Translations under genes and position numbers: made by a program
Notes under the pieces: generated by a model
Told to the model about the DNA's origin: nothing
The model's database searches: none
Seen by the model: the letters and a program-made list of their open reading frames with translations, nothing else
In this document: positions 31,600-41,858 of the stretch, in pieces
Layout of the letters: each line of letters opens with the position of its first letter
Numbering within the stretch: position 1 is the stretch's first letter
From: Gracilariopsis chorda
Taxonomy: Eukaryota; Rhodophyta; Florideophyceae; Gracilariales; Gracilariaceae
Assembly (NCBI GenBank): GCA_003194525.1
Contig: NBIV01000008.1
Coordinates: 310,001-374,000, forward strand
Direction: 5' to 3'
DNA: 64,000 nucleotides

Positions 31600-32042
31600 A
31601 CTAGAGCTTTGAGTTGTGCGCGGGTTCGGAAGACGTCACAAGCTTGTGGGTGGATGTGCACGACGGGTGAGAATGACATGTTGCTGTCCGATGGAATAAG
31701 AGGGGCAAAACAGACGGGTATATCAGATTCAAATATTATGAGCCGGTGTTACGATAGAATAGTTTTTCGACCTGAAAATCATCAGGTTTGCGCAAATTCC
31801 GCCACATTTACTCACCAAAGTGACCTAATTTGGTGCACTGACCCGGATCTAGTGCACCTGATGATACACGGGAAGTGCCAGCTTGAGATCTAATTGTTCA
31901 GCCATGAGAGGTTTGTTTCAAAATATTTCAAAATATATTGCTACTGTTATTGGGTGTATTTTGCACTGCGTACGCCAGCGGTAGCCGCCGGCGCTGCGCC
32001 CATCTCATCTAATACGTGTAGACTCTTTCACCACAAGTGGAC
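31600..32042. other. Left flank of Harbinger element 2, no supported gene
   Basis: Short open frames occur but none shows a motif or a matching neighbour. A GC-rich palindromic word (gccgccggcgctgcgcc, about 31,984-32,000) resembles those near 8.7 and 9.2 kb. If Harbinger 2 interrupted a pogo copy, this flank should hold the continuation of the fragment at 38.2-38.8 kb. Confidence 0.3.
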
Positions 32043-32045
32043 TAA

Positions 32046-32140
32046 GGGCCGTTATATGAGTTTGGAAAAGTGGTAGTCGGAAACGCTCAATCAACTGTAG
32101 TGCAATAGAAACTACACACGTGCCCACCGAGCGTTTCCGA
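32046..32140. repeat. Left terminus and subterminal palindrome of Harbinger 2
   Basis: Behind the TIR, TCGGAAACGCTC (32077-32088) pairs perfectly with GAGCGTTTCCGA (32129-32140). The right terminus has its own palindrome with the same CGGAAA/TTTCCG core. These are good candidates for binding sites of the element's DNA-binding protein. Confidence 0.7.
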
Positions 32141-32249
32141 TTACCTTTCCGTAGGCAGGTCGGTTCGTTTCGCTTTCAAAGAAACGAACGAAATACAGGG
32201 GCAAATTCACTCAACATACGCAATCACTTTAGAGTTTGGAATTGTAACC

Positions 32250-33623
32250 ATGACTTCTAACCAGCTTCGCCAACAGACCTTAACACATAGCGCTACCGTT
32301 TGCAAAGCAAGCGGCGCTCAAAGCTTTACAATCTCAACAATGCAAACACAAGAACACATTTCAAGCATTCTTTCATCTGATGCCGCACCAACCACTGTAA
32401 CAGAAGCCGAAGAACTCTTAATCAACGCTGCTCTCACAAACGACCATTGTAAGAAAGCTGTAAAAGTGCTCAAAGTTATCGACGCACACAATGACAAACG
32501 GGCAACAAAATTGATAGTCATTGCCATCAAAATGGTTCAAAAAGCTGTGAAGTTTCAAGACCTTCACGAAATTATCGCTAATGGCTCTGCTGACAGTGGT
32601 ACTCATCTTAAACTGCTCTCTAGCATGATGACTTCCACGGTCAAACTCACCGGACAACCAGAAGGCAGTGAAAACGTCGAGTTTGTGCGTGGCGATTGTC
32701 CCGTTTTTACTGATGAGGGTATCAATATTGGCATGCCGCAAAGACTGGAGAGAGGCAATTCGTCTACACTCAGTGAATCTCGAACTCCCCCTTTCCAGGC
32801 TTCAGAACATTGTCGCCTGCTGCACGTGCTTGCTGATCCCCGTATGATATCTGCCAGGCAGAAATTTATGGAGTGCATGACGCGTGCAGAACTAGATCGC
32901 CAACATGAAGACCCTTGGTGTGAAAGTATTGCCCCGCTTTTCAATGATGTGGATTTCAACCCCGACAGAATCTTGGTATTGGCTGGTGGTGTTTCATCAA
33001 GTGATATTGATGCAATCAACCCTGCGATGCGACCTTTTTGTCGTGAAGGAGGTTTCCTAAAACGAAAGTTTGCGGCATTTAAAAGTGAGTATGGAAGTTA
33101 CGTGGCCCGCTATGAGGCCTCAAGACAGGGTGATCCTGATGCGTTCTTTACGTTCGGAAATGGTCGATCGTATATCCTTTACGCTTTTTGTTTCCTGCAC
33201 GTCCACCCATTACTGAAACCGTTTGCCACTAGGGCACTCAGCAGTGATGCGCAACGAGAGGAGGGTGTAGAAAATGGCGTGTCACGGTTTGGATTTGGCG
33301 GTAACGAAGGAAGCAGAGCAACTTCTGCGCGACGTAGTGTTAGAGATGTCAACGTGATTGGAATGGATAGTTTGGTAACGGCTTTGAGAGGCAGAGATCA
33401 TATACATGCAAAAGAAGTGGAAGATGCTGAGTTACGATGGCTGCAACTTGAACTCTTTGATGCGCATGCAAGGCACACAACTTCAGCGATGGAAGCGCTA
33501 ACGTGAACGATGAAGATGTTAGACAGCGCAAAAATGGATGAAGACAGGGCTTTCTTTGAAAACCTGCTGCAACGGCTAAAGTCTAATCTGGCCACTGGTG
33601 CTGCGATGCGCACAGATTTTTGA
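32250..33623 (+). pseudogene. Trihelix/Myb-like accessory protein of Harbinger 2
   Basis: The frame starts at ATG 32250 (context accATGA), runs 418 codons to TGA 33504-33506, and continues in the same frame for 38 more codons (FFENLLQRLKSN, helical) to TGA 33621-33623. So TGA 33504 is either the true end or a C-to-T mutation. The middle, DPWCESIAPLFNDVDFNPDR followed by AMRPFCREGGFLKRKFAAFK and SEYGSYVARYEASRQGDPDA, has the spacing of trihelix/SANT-like partners of Harbinger transposases, but the match is weak. It is expected to bind the element ends. The start lies 200 bases inside the left TIR. Confidence 0.55.
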
Positions 33624-34577
33624 GACGGTGTCTGTTGAGGACGCACTTCAATTTCAGCCAAAAGTGGTTCAAGAGCAGGCCACTGCTTCGATTCCTTTGT
33701 CTGTCAACACTATGCAAGTCAAAAGCGCACAATAGCACACGTAGCAGTATTCGCAGGTCGAATATGTAGATGGGTAGCATCAACAAGCTACAAATGAGCA
33801 TCCCACAGCAATCTTTTCTCGAGGTGTCCTGTGCATATCGCAAAGTTCTTGCGCCAGGCGGCGGCGACTGCTGCAACGACGGGAGCACGCTCACGATGGC
33901 GGTGGGCACCACTTGAAGCGAAGGGAAAACGGACAACACAGCATTTCGTCAGGTGTGTACTGAGGATAGGGAGGCGAAGGAAAAAGAGCATGAAATCAAA
34001 TCATGTTTGTAGACACTACTGCCAAGAATGGCTCCAACATCAACTCTTTGTTCAGAAAGAGCACCGCTGCTCTTCCTGCCCTGGCAAACCCACAACATGC
34101 AGGAGAAACTGATCTCATGGATGTCAATATATCACCTCGACCTTCCGCCGCTGGTGAGCTACCGTCAAAGTCTTCTTCATGCACCTGTTACCCAATATAT
34201 TCCCTCCTTTCTATGTACGTTAATCCAATCCTTTTACACCAGCGATACCCATATTTGAACACGCCTGACACATTCAAATACCTGCTGTTGTTGCGAAGTA
34301 ACCAACATTTAATCATTTAGAACTCATCTACTATGTGCAGGGTTGTCTAAACTCATTGACTGCGGCGCAACCCAGTTCGACATCCGTGGCTTCTCCTGTG
34401 TCATCCAGCCCCGATCTCTACAATCTGCCTAAAGAAAACCTCTAGGCCGTTGACTGCACCTGGAGTGTTCCTTCTCTTCATTCGTGCAGCATCACAGAGC
34501 TTCTCACGAACACAAAATGTGGCATGCGCAGATAGAGCCGCTGAAGCTACTTCTCTATCGTCTCCGCCAAGCCGTTT
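33624..34577. other. Middle of Harbinger 2 between opposing genes
   Basis: Short open frames on both strands overlap each other and show no motif. The stretch probably holds the 3' ends of the trihelix-like gene (plus) and of the extra minus-strand gene. I see no further gene. Confidence 0.3.
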
Positions 34578-36476
34578 CTATACTAACAGGTGCTTCTTTG
34601 GCCATATCTCCTCCCAGCTGATGGCTCTCGCCTCCTTTCGCATCCAGTATTCGGTGAGCTCTGTTGAGTTCGACAGATTCTGAGAATCGCCAACTCTTCC
34701 GTACCCGGCAACGGCAAGAGAAGATACAGAAACGTCATGAATTGACTCACACTGGATTCCATGGTGCTCAAAAAGCAAATCAAACCAGTCAACGCCTGCT
34801 ATTGCAGCCTTTTGTACTCTCGAATCCTCAAGCACCTTTGCAGCAACCTCCGGGACCCAAAACTTGTCCTGGACGTGATCCAAGTTTGAATCGTTCTCTG
34901 CGTCCGTGATCTTTGGTAACCAGGGTTGCACTACAGGGGCAAAGGTCTTCATCTCTATCACTTACCTCTTCTGTCTCACAGGTGGGTTGACTGGGTAAAT
35001 GCCCTTCGCGAACTGGCAGGTGTATCGCATTAAATTGTAAGTGCTGTTTGGGATTCAATGGCCTGAACGTTTTGTTTCCCATTGGTTGAGAACAATTCCG
35101 GAACTCTAGACTTCAGACTCAAAAGTAGCTTCTTAGCCGCCGCTTTCTTCGCACGTTTTTGGCTACGACCAATTGTGGTGATTTGAATGACCTCAGGGGG
35201 TGATTTATTCACTAGTTCTGCCGTCATTGTGCACCTCCATCTAGAACGTTATTTACCTCGAACGTTCACTTGAGCAAAATGTGGATTACGGAGAAAGAAA
35301 ACCTTTTTTTCTGGGGTAGCTGGTTAAGACCGGACACATAGTCCACTCCGTCTTCTTCTTCTTCGCATGAAATCGCATCGAATTCATCAAGGGATGCTTC
35401 TGGAGTCTTCTTTGACTGCTGTTTCTTGCTTTCCGTCAGCCGGACGTCGTCGCTCGCAGCTTCAGCCTTGACATCAACATCGGAGACCGAAGATACTAAC
35501 GGTTCCTCCGTGTTCTTTTCTGATCCTATTTTGTTCGCATCCTTGTGGTGTCCTCGTTGGATGGTCTGACCTCAAGATTCGTCTGCGGTATGATCGGACG
35601 TGCCGGAAAGGTTGCGCCTTTGTGATCTGACGTAGAGACTATTGGCATATTGACGGAAAAAGGGTTGCCCGAAATTGGGACATCATTCATGGCGGGATTG
35701 AAAGGGGTTGATTGGTGGGGACACACACTTCCCCCAGGGCTTTGAAGATAGGGGTTGACTACCATTTGAGTTGCCTTGGTTACGAAATTTGGTTGCAATG
35801 GCAGCGGGCCTTGATATCCCATCATCGGTGCCATATGCGGCAGTGCAAGAAAAGGAAGATGAGGAAATCTGTTCAACTGAAGAAATGCCTCCGGTGGAAG
35901 GCCGTGAACTCTTTCATCAGGAACTTGGGCAAGATGTGGACGTCCATGTCCAAAGCGCAGATTGGACACACGGTGACCGTTGCCCGTGGTAGCGTTTGCC
36001 CCCAAACTGTTCATGTTGGCCAGATCAAATCGGAGTTGACGTCCTTGTGGAATTGTCGGAACTGCAAACGCAGGAGGAGACAATGGACGCCCTACTACCG
36101 GCAGTGAAGTGCCAAACGGTACCCTGACTTGTTTTATGGATACTACAGTATCGGGAACGGTTTTGGGCTTGTGAACGTGCGTAGTCGCAGGAGCTGTGGT
36201 TTCCGCCAGCATGGCGCAGCGCCCTTGTTCATCCGCCCTACCTTGCATGACGGGCGTAGATTCATTTGGAGTTCCAGAAAGAGGGGCGGTGTGCATGCGC
36301 TGTGGAGTACGCGTTAGATGTGGAACAGGGCGATCGGAGTTGGCGACGAGTGAGGCGTTTGTGTTCAAGAATAGCGCACAATCCTCGGTTGAGTCTGTTG
36401 AGTGGCGCAATTTAAAAGCAGTGGAAGGTTGATACCTTCTGGTTCTGTGAGCTGTCGGAGAGGTAGCAACGCGCAA
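34578..36476 (-). pseudogene. Extra gene in Harbinger 2 with a dsRNA-binding-like segment
   Basis: Minus strand, from 36,476. First a 316-codon frame rich in Pro, Asn, Ser and Thr (PPAFAVPTIPQGRQ), then after a frameshift near 35,545 an acidic Ser/Glu/Lys stretch ending VDYVSGLNQLPQKKRF (35,520-35,300), then VIQITTIGRSQKRAKKAA followed by AKKLLLSLKSR (35,195-35,100). The last part matches the C-terminal third of a dsRBD (GxGxSKKxAKxxAA), and LNQLPQKK could be its first helix. A canonical GTAAGT lies at 34965-34960, and a frame to 34,578 continues beyond it (WFDLLFEHHGIQCES, EYWMRKEARAISWEEIWPKK). Introns or decay explain the breaks; I cannot decide. No known Harbinger gene looks like this, so host-gene capture is my inference. 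Confidence 0.45.
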
Positions 36477-36778
36477 TCGACGCGGATGCTGATCTGCAAC
36501 AACGGCTCCCGTGCTCCGTCGCTCTGGGGCAGAGGTTTGACGCGCGTCAAGCGTTCTAACCGCGACAGTCCTGTTCTTGGATTTCGTCTAATCTGGCAGA
36601 TCTGTCAGAAGCGCAAACTGTTTGCAGTAACTCTTCACCTCGCCAGCAAAACGGTTCGTTCACATTAGCGAGCAAGTGTACCATACGAATCGTGTAAGCG
36701 AGCCAAGGCAATATACAAAAGTGCGATTCGATATGAAGCTCACAGACTCTCTTCCTGCGCTGGCTGAATTGGTCCTCG

Positions 36779-37816
36779 TCATGACTGGGAGTGAGATCTT
36801 CTTCGCAAAAACCCGAGCTCTTGAAGTTCTTCCGCAAATGTCTCTCGGAGAATGGATTGTTCACGTCGTCGATCTCGGGATCTCAAGTTATCCCTTTCCG
36901 TGTGACAGACATCTTGAAAGTGAATTACCGGGGATCCTATCAAACTATTGTCGTCATGAGGAGGTGCAATATAAAACAGTGGGCGTTCTGCAGTCTTAAC
37001 AATAAAGTTATGCTGATTACAAGCTACCATTATTATGAGCGTGCATTTCCGTAAAGAGAACTGCAGTGCAGACCAAAATATGCCAAACCAGCATATAAGT
37101 ATGCCAAACGCTTGTTCCACGCAAACCCTACCGGATGAATGATACGCATTATATATGTCCTGCTTAACCGATAAGTTTTTCCCTAGATAGGGAGTCAGAA
37201 TGCGATATTCATTTGAATATGCATCATCCGCTACAACTGCAGCCCATGATGGAAAATCTGAACCTTGCAAATATTCGTACAATTTTGTAGCGCTGAAGGC
37301 GGTAGAATCATTTGTTACCCCCGCATGTCGAGCGGATACAAAGCAGAACTTGTGATCAGCTTGGACGGCTGCCTGTACGCAGATTGCGAAGAACCCTTTT
37401 CGATTGTAGTACTTCCGAGGGTCAGAAAATTCACGAAGTTTTGGCTGTGTTATCTCGATTGCAATACCATCTAGCGCCGCTATGACGCCATCGAATGGCG
37501 TTTTTTTTAAGAAACAAAACTCTCGAGCTTTGTTCTGACAGTGTTCAATAGAAGTAGGAAACGTTATCCGTGGCAGTGTTTCGTTTAACGCCAATAGAAT
37601 GTCAGTAAATACAACATAAACAGTTGATTCCGATATGCCGTATGGCCATCCAAGGTCTAAAAAGCTAGCTCCGGCGAGCATACGGAGAGTTACACACAAC
37701 ATCACTTCTAATTCTACTGCCGGTGTGACGAGAGAGGTATAGCGCTGCTGTCGAGATAATCGAGGATTAACCAGATGTTTAAGACCCATTAACTGGGCTT
37801 TGGAGACTATATCCAT
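36779..37816 (-). CDS. PIF/Harbinger DDE transposase of element 2, intact
   Basis: A clean frame of 345 codons from ATG 37816. The DDE_Tnp_4-type nuclease shows LRMLAGASFLDLGWPYGISE (helix-turn-helix-like), first Asp in GVIAALDGIAIEI, second Asp in AAVVADDAYSNEYR, and Glu in GRVCVEQAFGILICWFG, followed by NQHNFIVK, the typical CNxLHN-like motif. The C-terminus is charged (RDRRREQSI). It would cut the element out and reinsert it at TWA sites. All three catalytic residues and full length are retained and the TIRs are matched, so this copy could still be active in trans. Confidence 0.9.
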   Translation of the reverse strand: MDIVSKAQLMGLKHLVNPRLSRQQRYTSLVTPAVELEVMLCVTLRMLAGASFLDLGWPYGISESTVYVVFTDILLALNETLPRITFPTSIEHCQNKAREFCFLKKTPFDGVIAALDGIAIEITQPKLREFSDPRKYYNRKGFFAICVQAAVQADHKFCFVSARHAGVTNDSTAFSATKLYEYLQGSDFPSWAAVVADDAYSNEYRILTPYLGKNLSVKQDIYNAYHSSGRVCVEQAFGILICWFGIFWSALQFSLRKCTLIIMVACNQHNFIVKTAERPLFYIAPPHDDNSLIGSPVIHFQDVCHTERDNLRSRDRRREQSILRETFAEELQELGFLRRRSHSQS

Positions 37817-38145
37817 CCTTCAAAACAGCCAATCAGACAAGCAGCTGATGTGGTGAAAAAAATTGAACGGAGAATGATGGAAAGAAACTCGTTGTTTGTC
37901 TGAATCATTCGCAGTCTCTGACAGAACGGCGGCCAGAAGTATTGAGATAGACAGTTTCTGTAGAGTTGTTGGACTCTTTTTGGTGATTGGGTGAAAGCGT
38001 TTGAGACGACGGTCGGCGAATGCACACGCCTGTTTGCGAGGGCGGTAATGGGACGGTTCATGTCGGTAATCTACTGCATGAACTTGTGAAAAGCATCCTC
38101 AGCTTCGTTTGGGAACAGTTACGCAGCTCGTAGAATGAATATGGT

Positions 38146-38215
38146 TCTGGAAATCGGAAATATTTACAGCTTGTCAGTTTCCGATTTCCAGACTCACAAA
38201 GTCATATAACGCCCC
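38146..38215. repeat. Right terminus and subterminal palindrome of Harbinger 2
   Basis: TCTGGAAATCGGAAA (38146-38160) pairs perfectly over 15 bases with TTTCCGATTTCCAGA (38178-38192), just inside the right TIR (38196-38215). The stem core TCGGAAA is shared with the left subterminal palindrome, while the loops differ. Confidence 0.75.
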
Positions 38216-38218
38216 TAA

Positions 38219-38780
38219 CTTTTCCACCGTTTGTTTACATCAAAAACTTGCGAGGATCTGAACCTGGGTTGAAAACGTTCAAAGTCCCATATCCTGGTCT
38301 TGTGAAATCCCGAGTAAATGTTTGGTGTATTGTGAGAGCTCGAATACGCATTGCTTGTAAATTGCTCTACATCGAGTTCATTTAGTTTCTTCTTCCGCCT
38401 TGCTGCTTTGTTTAGCTTTCGTTGCAGAAATGACTTGAAATAAATGAAAACAGAAACATCCCATAGCTGCGTGATGAACAATGTATGTGCAGGGGGTGCG
38501 GTGAAAAACAATTCTGCTATCTCTAAATAATTTCAATGTTTGGTATTGTATATGGGAACCATAGCCGTCAAGAAGCATTATTAGTTTCTGCCCCTCTGCT
38601 CGCAATGCCTTTGTCTCTTCAAACAATCCTGCTGCCTACTGGTACACAATTTCGGTATCTAAATCTGGCGGATCTCCTAGAAAGAGGTAGCGAGGAGGCA
38701 GAACGACATGTAAAAGCATCTCCAACGGAAACCAAAAAATGGGAGCAAATATGCAGAATGTAGGAAATGTGGCGAGCAGT
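38219..38780 (-). pseudogene. Pogo/Tigger-like (DDE_1) transposase 2, fragment
   Basis: Minus strand: HVVLPPRYLFLGDPPDLDTE, an in-frame TAG, then AAGLFEETKALRAEGQKLIM, LLDGYGSHIQYQTLKLF (catalytic Asp) and, after a frameshift, DVSVFIYFKSFLQRKLNKAA and GFHKTRIWDFERFQPRF. This is the C-terminal half of a DDE_1 transposase. Its lower end abuts the Harbinger 2 target duplication (38216-38218), so Harbinger 2 seems to have landed in it. The N-terminal half is missing; Harbinger 3 begins about 80 bases away. Confidence 0.7.
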
Positions 38781-38862
38781 AAATGGATTTGCTTCTTTGT
38801 TTATTTGCTCATTTGCTTCCATCTAGTTCCATCTTCAACCAAAAACAACACCAAACCCTCTC

Positions 38863-40165
38863 ATGTCGTCTATAACGATCAACTACGAGGTTGATGAAGC
38901 CCTTGAAGAGCTGCTACAATCGGCTTTGACGAGCTCGTGGAGCGTAGACGACAAACGACCTCATGGGGGTCTGTTGCCAATCGAAGTTGCAATGTTGACC
39001 CCAACCATCAACAAGGGTATGACCAGCTACTCCATGATTACCTCTGCAATGATCCTTTGTTTCATAAAGGTCACTTCCGGCGACATTTTTGAGTGTCTAT
39101 ACCTGTCTTTCACAGCTTGTGCAACAAATTGCAACAATGATGTGAAGACTTCAAAAGCAAAGCAGATTGCACAGACACTGTAGGTTTCCGAAAAGAGCAA
39201 ATTTTGCCGCTGCTTTGCGGCTTCTAGCGTACGGATGCACTAGAAAATGTCAATGAGTACAATGGTATGGCAGATTCAACAGCATCGGAATGCTTGAAGT
39301 CGTTTTGCAAAGGTTTCGTACACACGGTCAAGGAGCAATACCTTAGGTATACAATAGCGGATGACTTGCAGAAGATATTGCATAGAACCCGTTGGTTGGG
39401 TTTCCCGAGAATTGTTGGAAGCATTAATTGCTGTAATCGGATACGGAAGAACTGTCCAGTTGGGTGGAGAGGACAGTACCAAGGTAAGGAAAAGAAGCAC
39501 TGTCTCACCTTGGAAGTTATTGCTGACGATAAGCTTTACATTTGGCGTACCTTCTTTGGAACCTCCGGGAGTTCTAATGAACTTAACTTTCTAAAGACGC
39601 CATCCTTCCTTAAGAAGATCGCAGATGGATCATTCCCTCCCAAAGTTTCATACACTTTAAATGGAAAGGACAGAGATATTCCGTATTTCTTTGCGATAGA
39701 GTGTATCCCAAGTACCCCATTTTTGTTCACAAAGTTCAAGAAACTGCAACCAAGAAGGACAAGGTCCCTGCGGCTCGTCAGTAGGGGCGAGGAAAAGAAG
39801 TGGAGCGCACTTTTGGTGTTCTGCAGGGACGATGGCACATCGTACAAAGGCCCAAAAAGATTTGGTATGTATCGAACATGAGCAACATTATGTACTGCTG
39901 CATATTGCTGCATAATTTAATGGGAAAGAAGGGTTTAATAAACGAGGAGGAGGCATGGACAGTAACTGATAATGGTACGGACGCTGAAACAGAGGTTGTT
40001 CAAATCAGAGAACCAGTTTGGGCGTTTCAAATAGAAATAGAGATCGTCCAGGGCTCTATTGCTGCATTCTGCACAGGACAAGAGTTCATGTGGGACGACT
40101 ACAAACATTTTTGTCTTCAGAACGACGTCATAGATCATTTGTGGCCTCTTCACGGAACTGCATAG
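38863..40165 (+). pseudogene. Harbinger 3: plant-transposon-type (Plant_tran) transposase, disabled
   Basis: ATG 38863 opens NYEVDEALEELLQSALTSSW; after a frameshift the frame reads NVDPNHQQGYDQLLHDYLCN and DPLFHKGHFRRHF, then, past several stops, NEYNGMADSTASECLKSFCK, RTRWLGFPRIVGSINCCNRI, CPVGWRGQYQG, LYIWRTFFGTSGSSNELNFL and YTLNGKDRDIPYFFAIECIP. After another shift VERTFGVLQGRWHIVQRPKK leads to ILLHNLM. This is the order of the Plant_tran branch of Harbinger transposases. The first catalytic Asp (usually GSIDC) is Asn, and the second (usually LADGIYP) is lost. It is a different lineage from Harbinger 1 and 2. Confidence 0.8.
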
Positions 40166-40354
40166 AACGCTTACCTAGTTTGAGTACATTAGAACAAACT
40201 CAGAGCCGCCTGCACGATCACAAGAGAGGACCGCGGTCGCGCGGGCTCCTTCGCTCGCAAGCTCCCTACGGCGCTCACCGCTCCCTTTTGAGACTCTTTA
40301 GCAACTCTACTCCTCTTCCTGCAATCTCAGTGTAAGAACAGGCCCATCCCGTCA

Positions 40355-41239
40355 CTATTTCTCGGCCACCTTCACAAGAGTATCACCGAATACATCGACC
40401 GCCATCTCCGCTTCGTCGGACACAGTGTCATTTGTGTTAGAAACCTTGTTTCTCTTTCACGCTTTCTCATTATTTGCTTCTTCTTCTTTGAGATTTTCCA
40501 AGAATCTCTTGCGGGAAATTCGAAAACTCTCTGCGGATTCAGTGCTTCTATCTGCACAAGCAGTGAACAATGATATATCATTCTGTCTCTATATCTCTTC
40601 AGCCCGTTTATGCTGCAGCTTCAAGGTCTCTTTGGCGACCTTGATCTTCTCTTCGTATTGTTTCTGTTTCATAAACGCTTCTTTTGCCGCTCTGCGGCCT
40701 GGTGGTCGGTCTGCAATGACGGACTTTGCAACTTTTTCGACGTCGTTGTGTCTCTTTACTTCTCCTGCACCATCTAATTGTACTCTTTGGCTCTCCGTCG
40801 ACGTAGTCAGAGAGAGGTCATGAGACGAACCCGTTTCGGAAAAAAACATTGGATGCTTCCTGAGAACCTCCCACGTTCCAACGATTATAAAGAATTCTCC
40901 TACACCATCTGTTGGCGGCTTCATATCTTTGCCATTGTAGAGAGCTGTAGCCATTCGGAACAAATCTTGCGCGTCGTATCCAGACGGCTTGAGCCGTTGA
41001 AAACGCGAAGAGCATCCAGAAAACAAAGTGCACTTTGTGGATAACATTTTAACGCGATTTTGAAAGGACCCTGCACAACGCAACGCGCGGTTTGGTGCTT
41101 TGTAAAGCTCTTTGTACACTTTTGCAGTAGCGTCGTAGAACAGCTTCTTCTTGCGGTCGGTACCTATGATGGGTCTTCTGAGGATTTAATGAATGCTTTG
41201 GCGACTGCAGTGTTCCTTTGAGGTGAAAAACTTGGCCAT
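40355..41239 (-). pseudogene. Harbinger 3: SANT/NAM-like accessory protein, disabled
   Basis: A minus-strand gene converging on the Harbinger 3 transposase. It starts at ATG 41239; after shifts it reads AVAKAFIKSSEDP, IIGTDRKKKLFYDATAKVYK and APNRALRCAGSFQNRVKMLS, the trihelix/SANT pattern with SEDPIIGTD. Farther on come ATALYNGKDMKPPTDGVGEF, the NAM-associated segment ADRPPGRRAAKEAFMKQKQY, then a charged coiled-coil tail ending at TAG 40355-40357. In-frame stops at about 40589-40591 (TAG) and 40457-40459 (TGA) break it. Such proteins deliver Harbinger transposases to the element ends. Confidence 0.7.
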
Positions 41240-41447
41240 CGTGTGGTAGGTGTCTTTGGGTCTATGGTGTATGATCAATTCCTTCAACAATTTCTTGCTG
41301 CACTACAGAATGAAAAGAGAGAGAACGCTTGATTACCACCATCGAAGTCGTTCACAATCCAGTTTCTCGTTTCTTTGGCGCCAAAATGCCAGCTCTTTGG
41401 CTATTAACAGCATTGCTCGTGGATATTACTTTTCTATCGTTCTTTTG

Positions 41448-41510
41448 AACAGGCACATCCGAACCATATCAGGACGATTTGGTTCGGAAATACGAACCTG
41501 TTCAAACTCT
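41448..41510. repeat. Nested inverted repeat near the right side of Harbinger 3
   Basis: GAACAGG pairs with CCTGTTC and, inside, TCCGAACCA pairs with TGGTTCGGA. Position downstream of the accessory gene and similarity in style to the Harbinger 2 subterminal palindromes suggest a transposase or partner binding site of Harbinger 3. A terminal inverted repeat partner was not found. Confidence 0.5.
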
Positions 41511-41853
41511 TGCTTCTATTCTCGCCCAGTTGGATATGGAAAAGGCAGCAAAATACTTTCTTAGTGTTTTAGTCCTGCCCGTGGGAGATGCTCTAAGGAT
41601 TGCAAGGTACCACGAACTTTCCTATGGTGGGCTATTCTAGCGTAAAGTATTACAACTGGGTAGTATATTTGCCCATCTGCACTAACCAAAGACAGCACAG
41701 TTACTCTTTCTAGGTTTTTTTTTGTCGATGAAATTATTTACAGCAGCCGAGCCCCTGCTTATCCGATACCCTTTCGGAAGCTCCAATCTTTCGTTTTCAT
41801 AAACTATGCCTCATTGGTATTTGTTAAAGATTATTGATGTGAAATCTCTTTAA
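41511..41853. other. Flank between Harbinger 3 and gypsy 2
   Basis: No coding frame is supported. This is the sequence into which gypsy 2 inserted: the target duplication CCCCG follows at 41854-41858, and its other copy lies at 48598-48602, so 41511-41853 and 48603 onward were once continuous. Confidence 0.5.
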
Positions 41854-41858
41854 CCCCG

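Larger units (their letters stand above)
32046..38215. mobile_element. PIF/Harbinger element 2, complete with TIRs and TAA target duplication
   Basis: The left end GGGCCGTTATATGAGTTTGG (32046-32065) matches the reverse complement of the right end GGGGCGTTATATGACTTTGT (38215 back to 38196) at 17 of 20 positions. TAA flanks both ends (32043-32045 and 38216-38218), the TWA-type duplication expected for PIF/Harbinger. Inside are a trihelix-like gene (plus), an extra minus-strand gene with a dsRNA-binding-like segment, and an intact DDE nuclease (minus). At 6,170 bp it is large for the superfamily because of the extra gene. Confidence 0.85.

Noticed and set aside
35712-36107. Plus-strand frame of 131 codons inside Harbinger 2
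   Set aside because: It is antisense to the Pro-rich part of the minus-strand gene; no motif.
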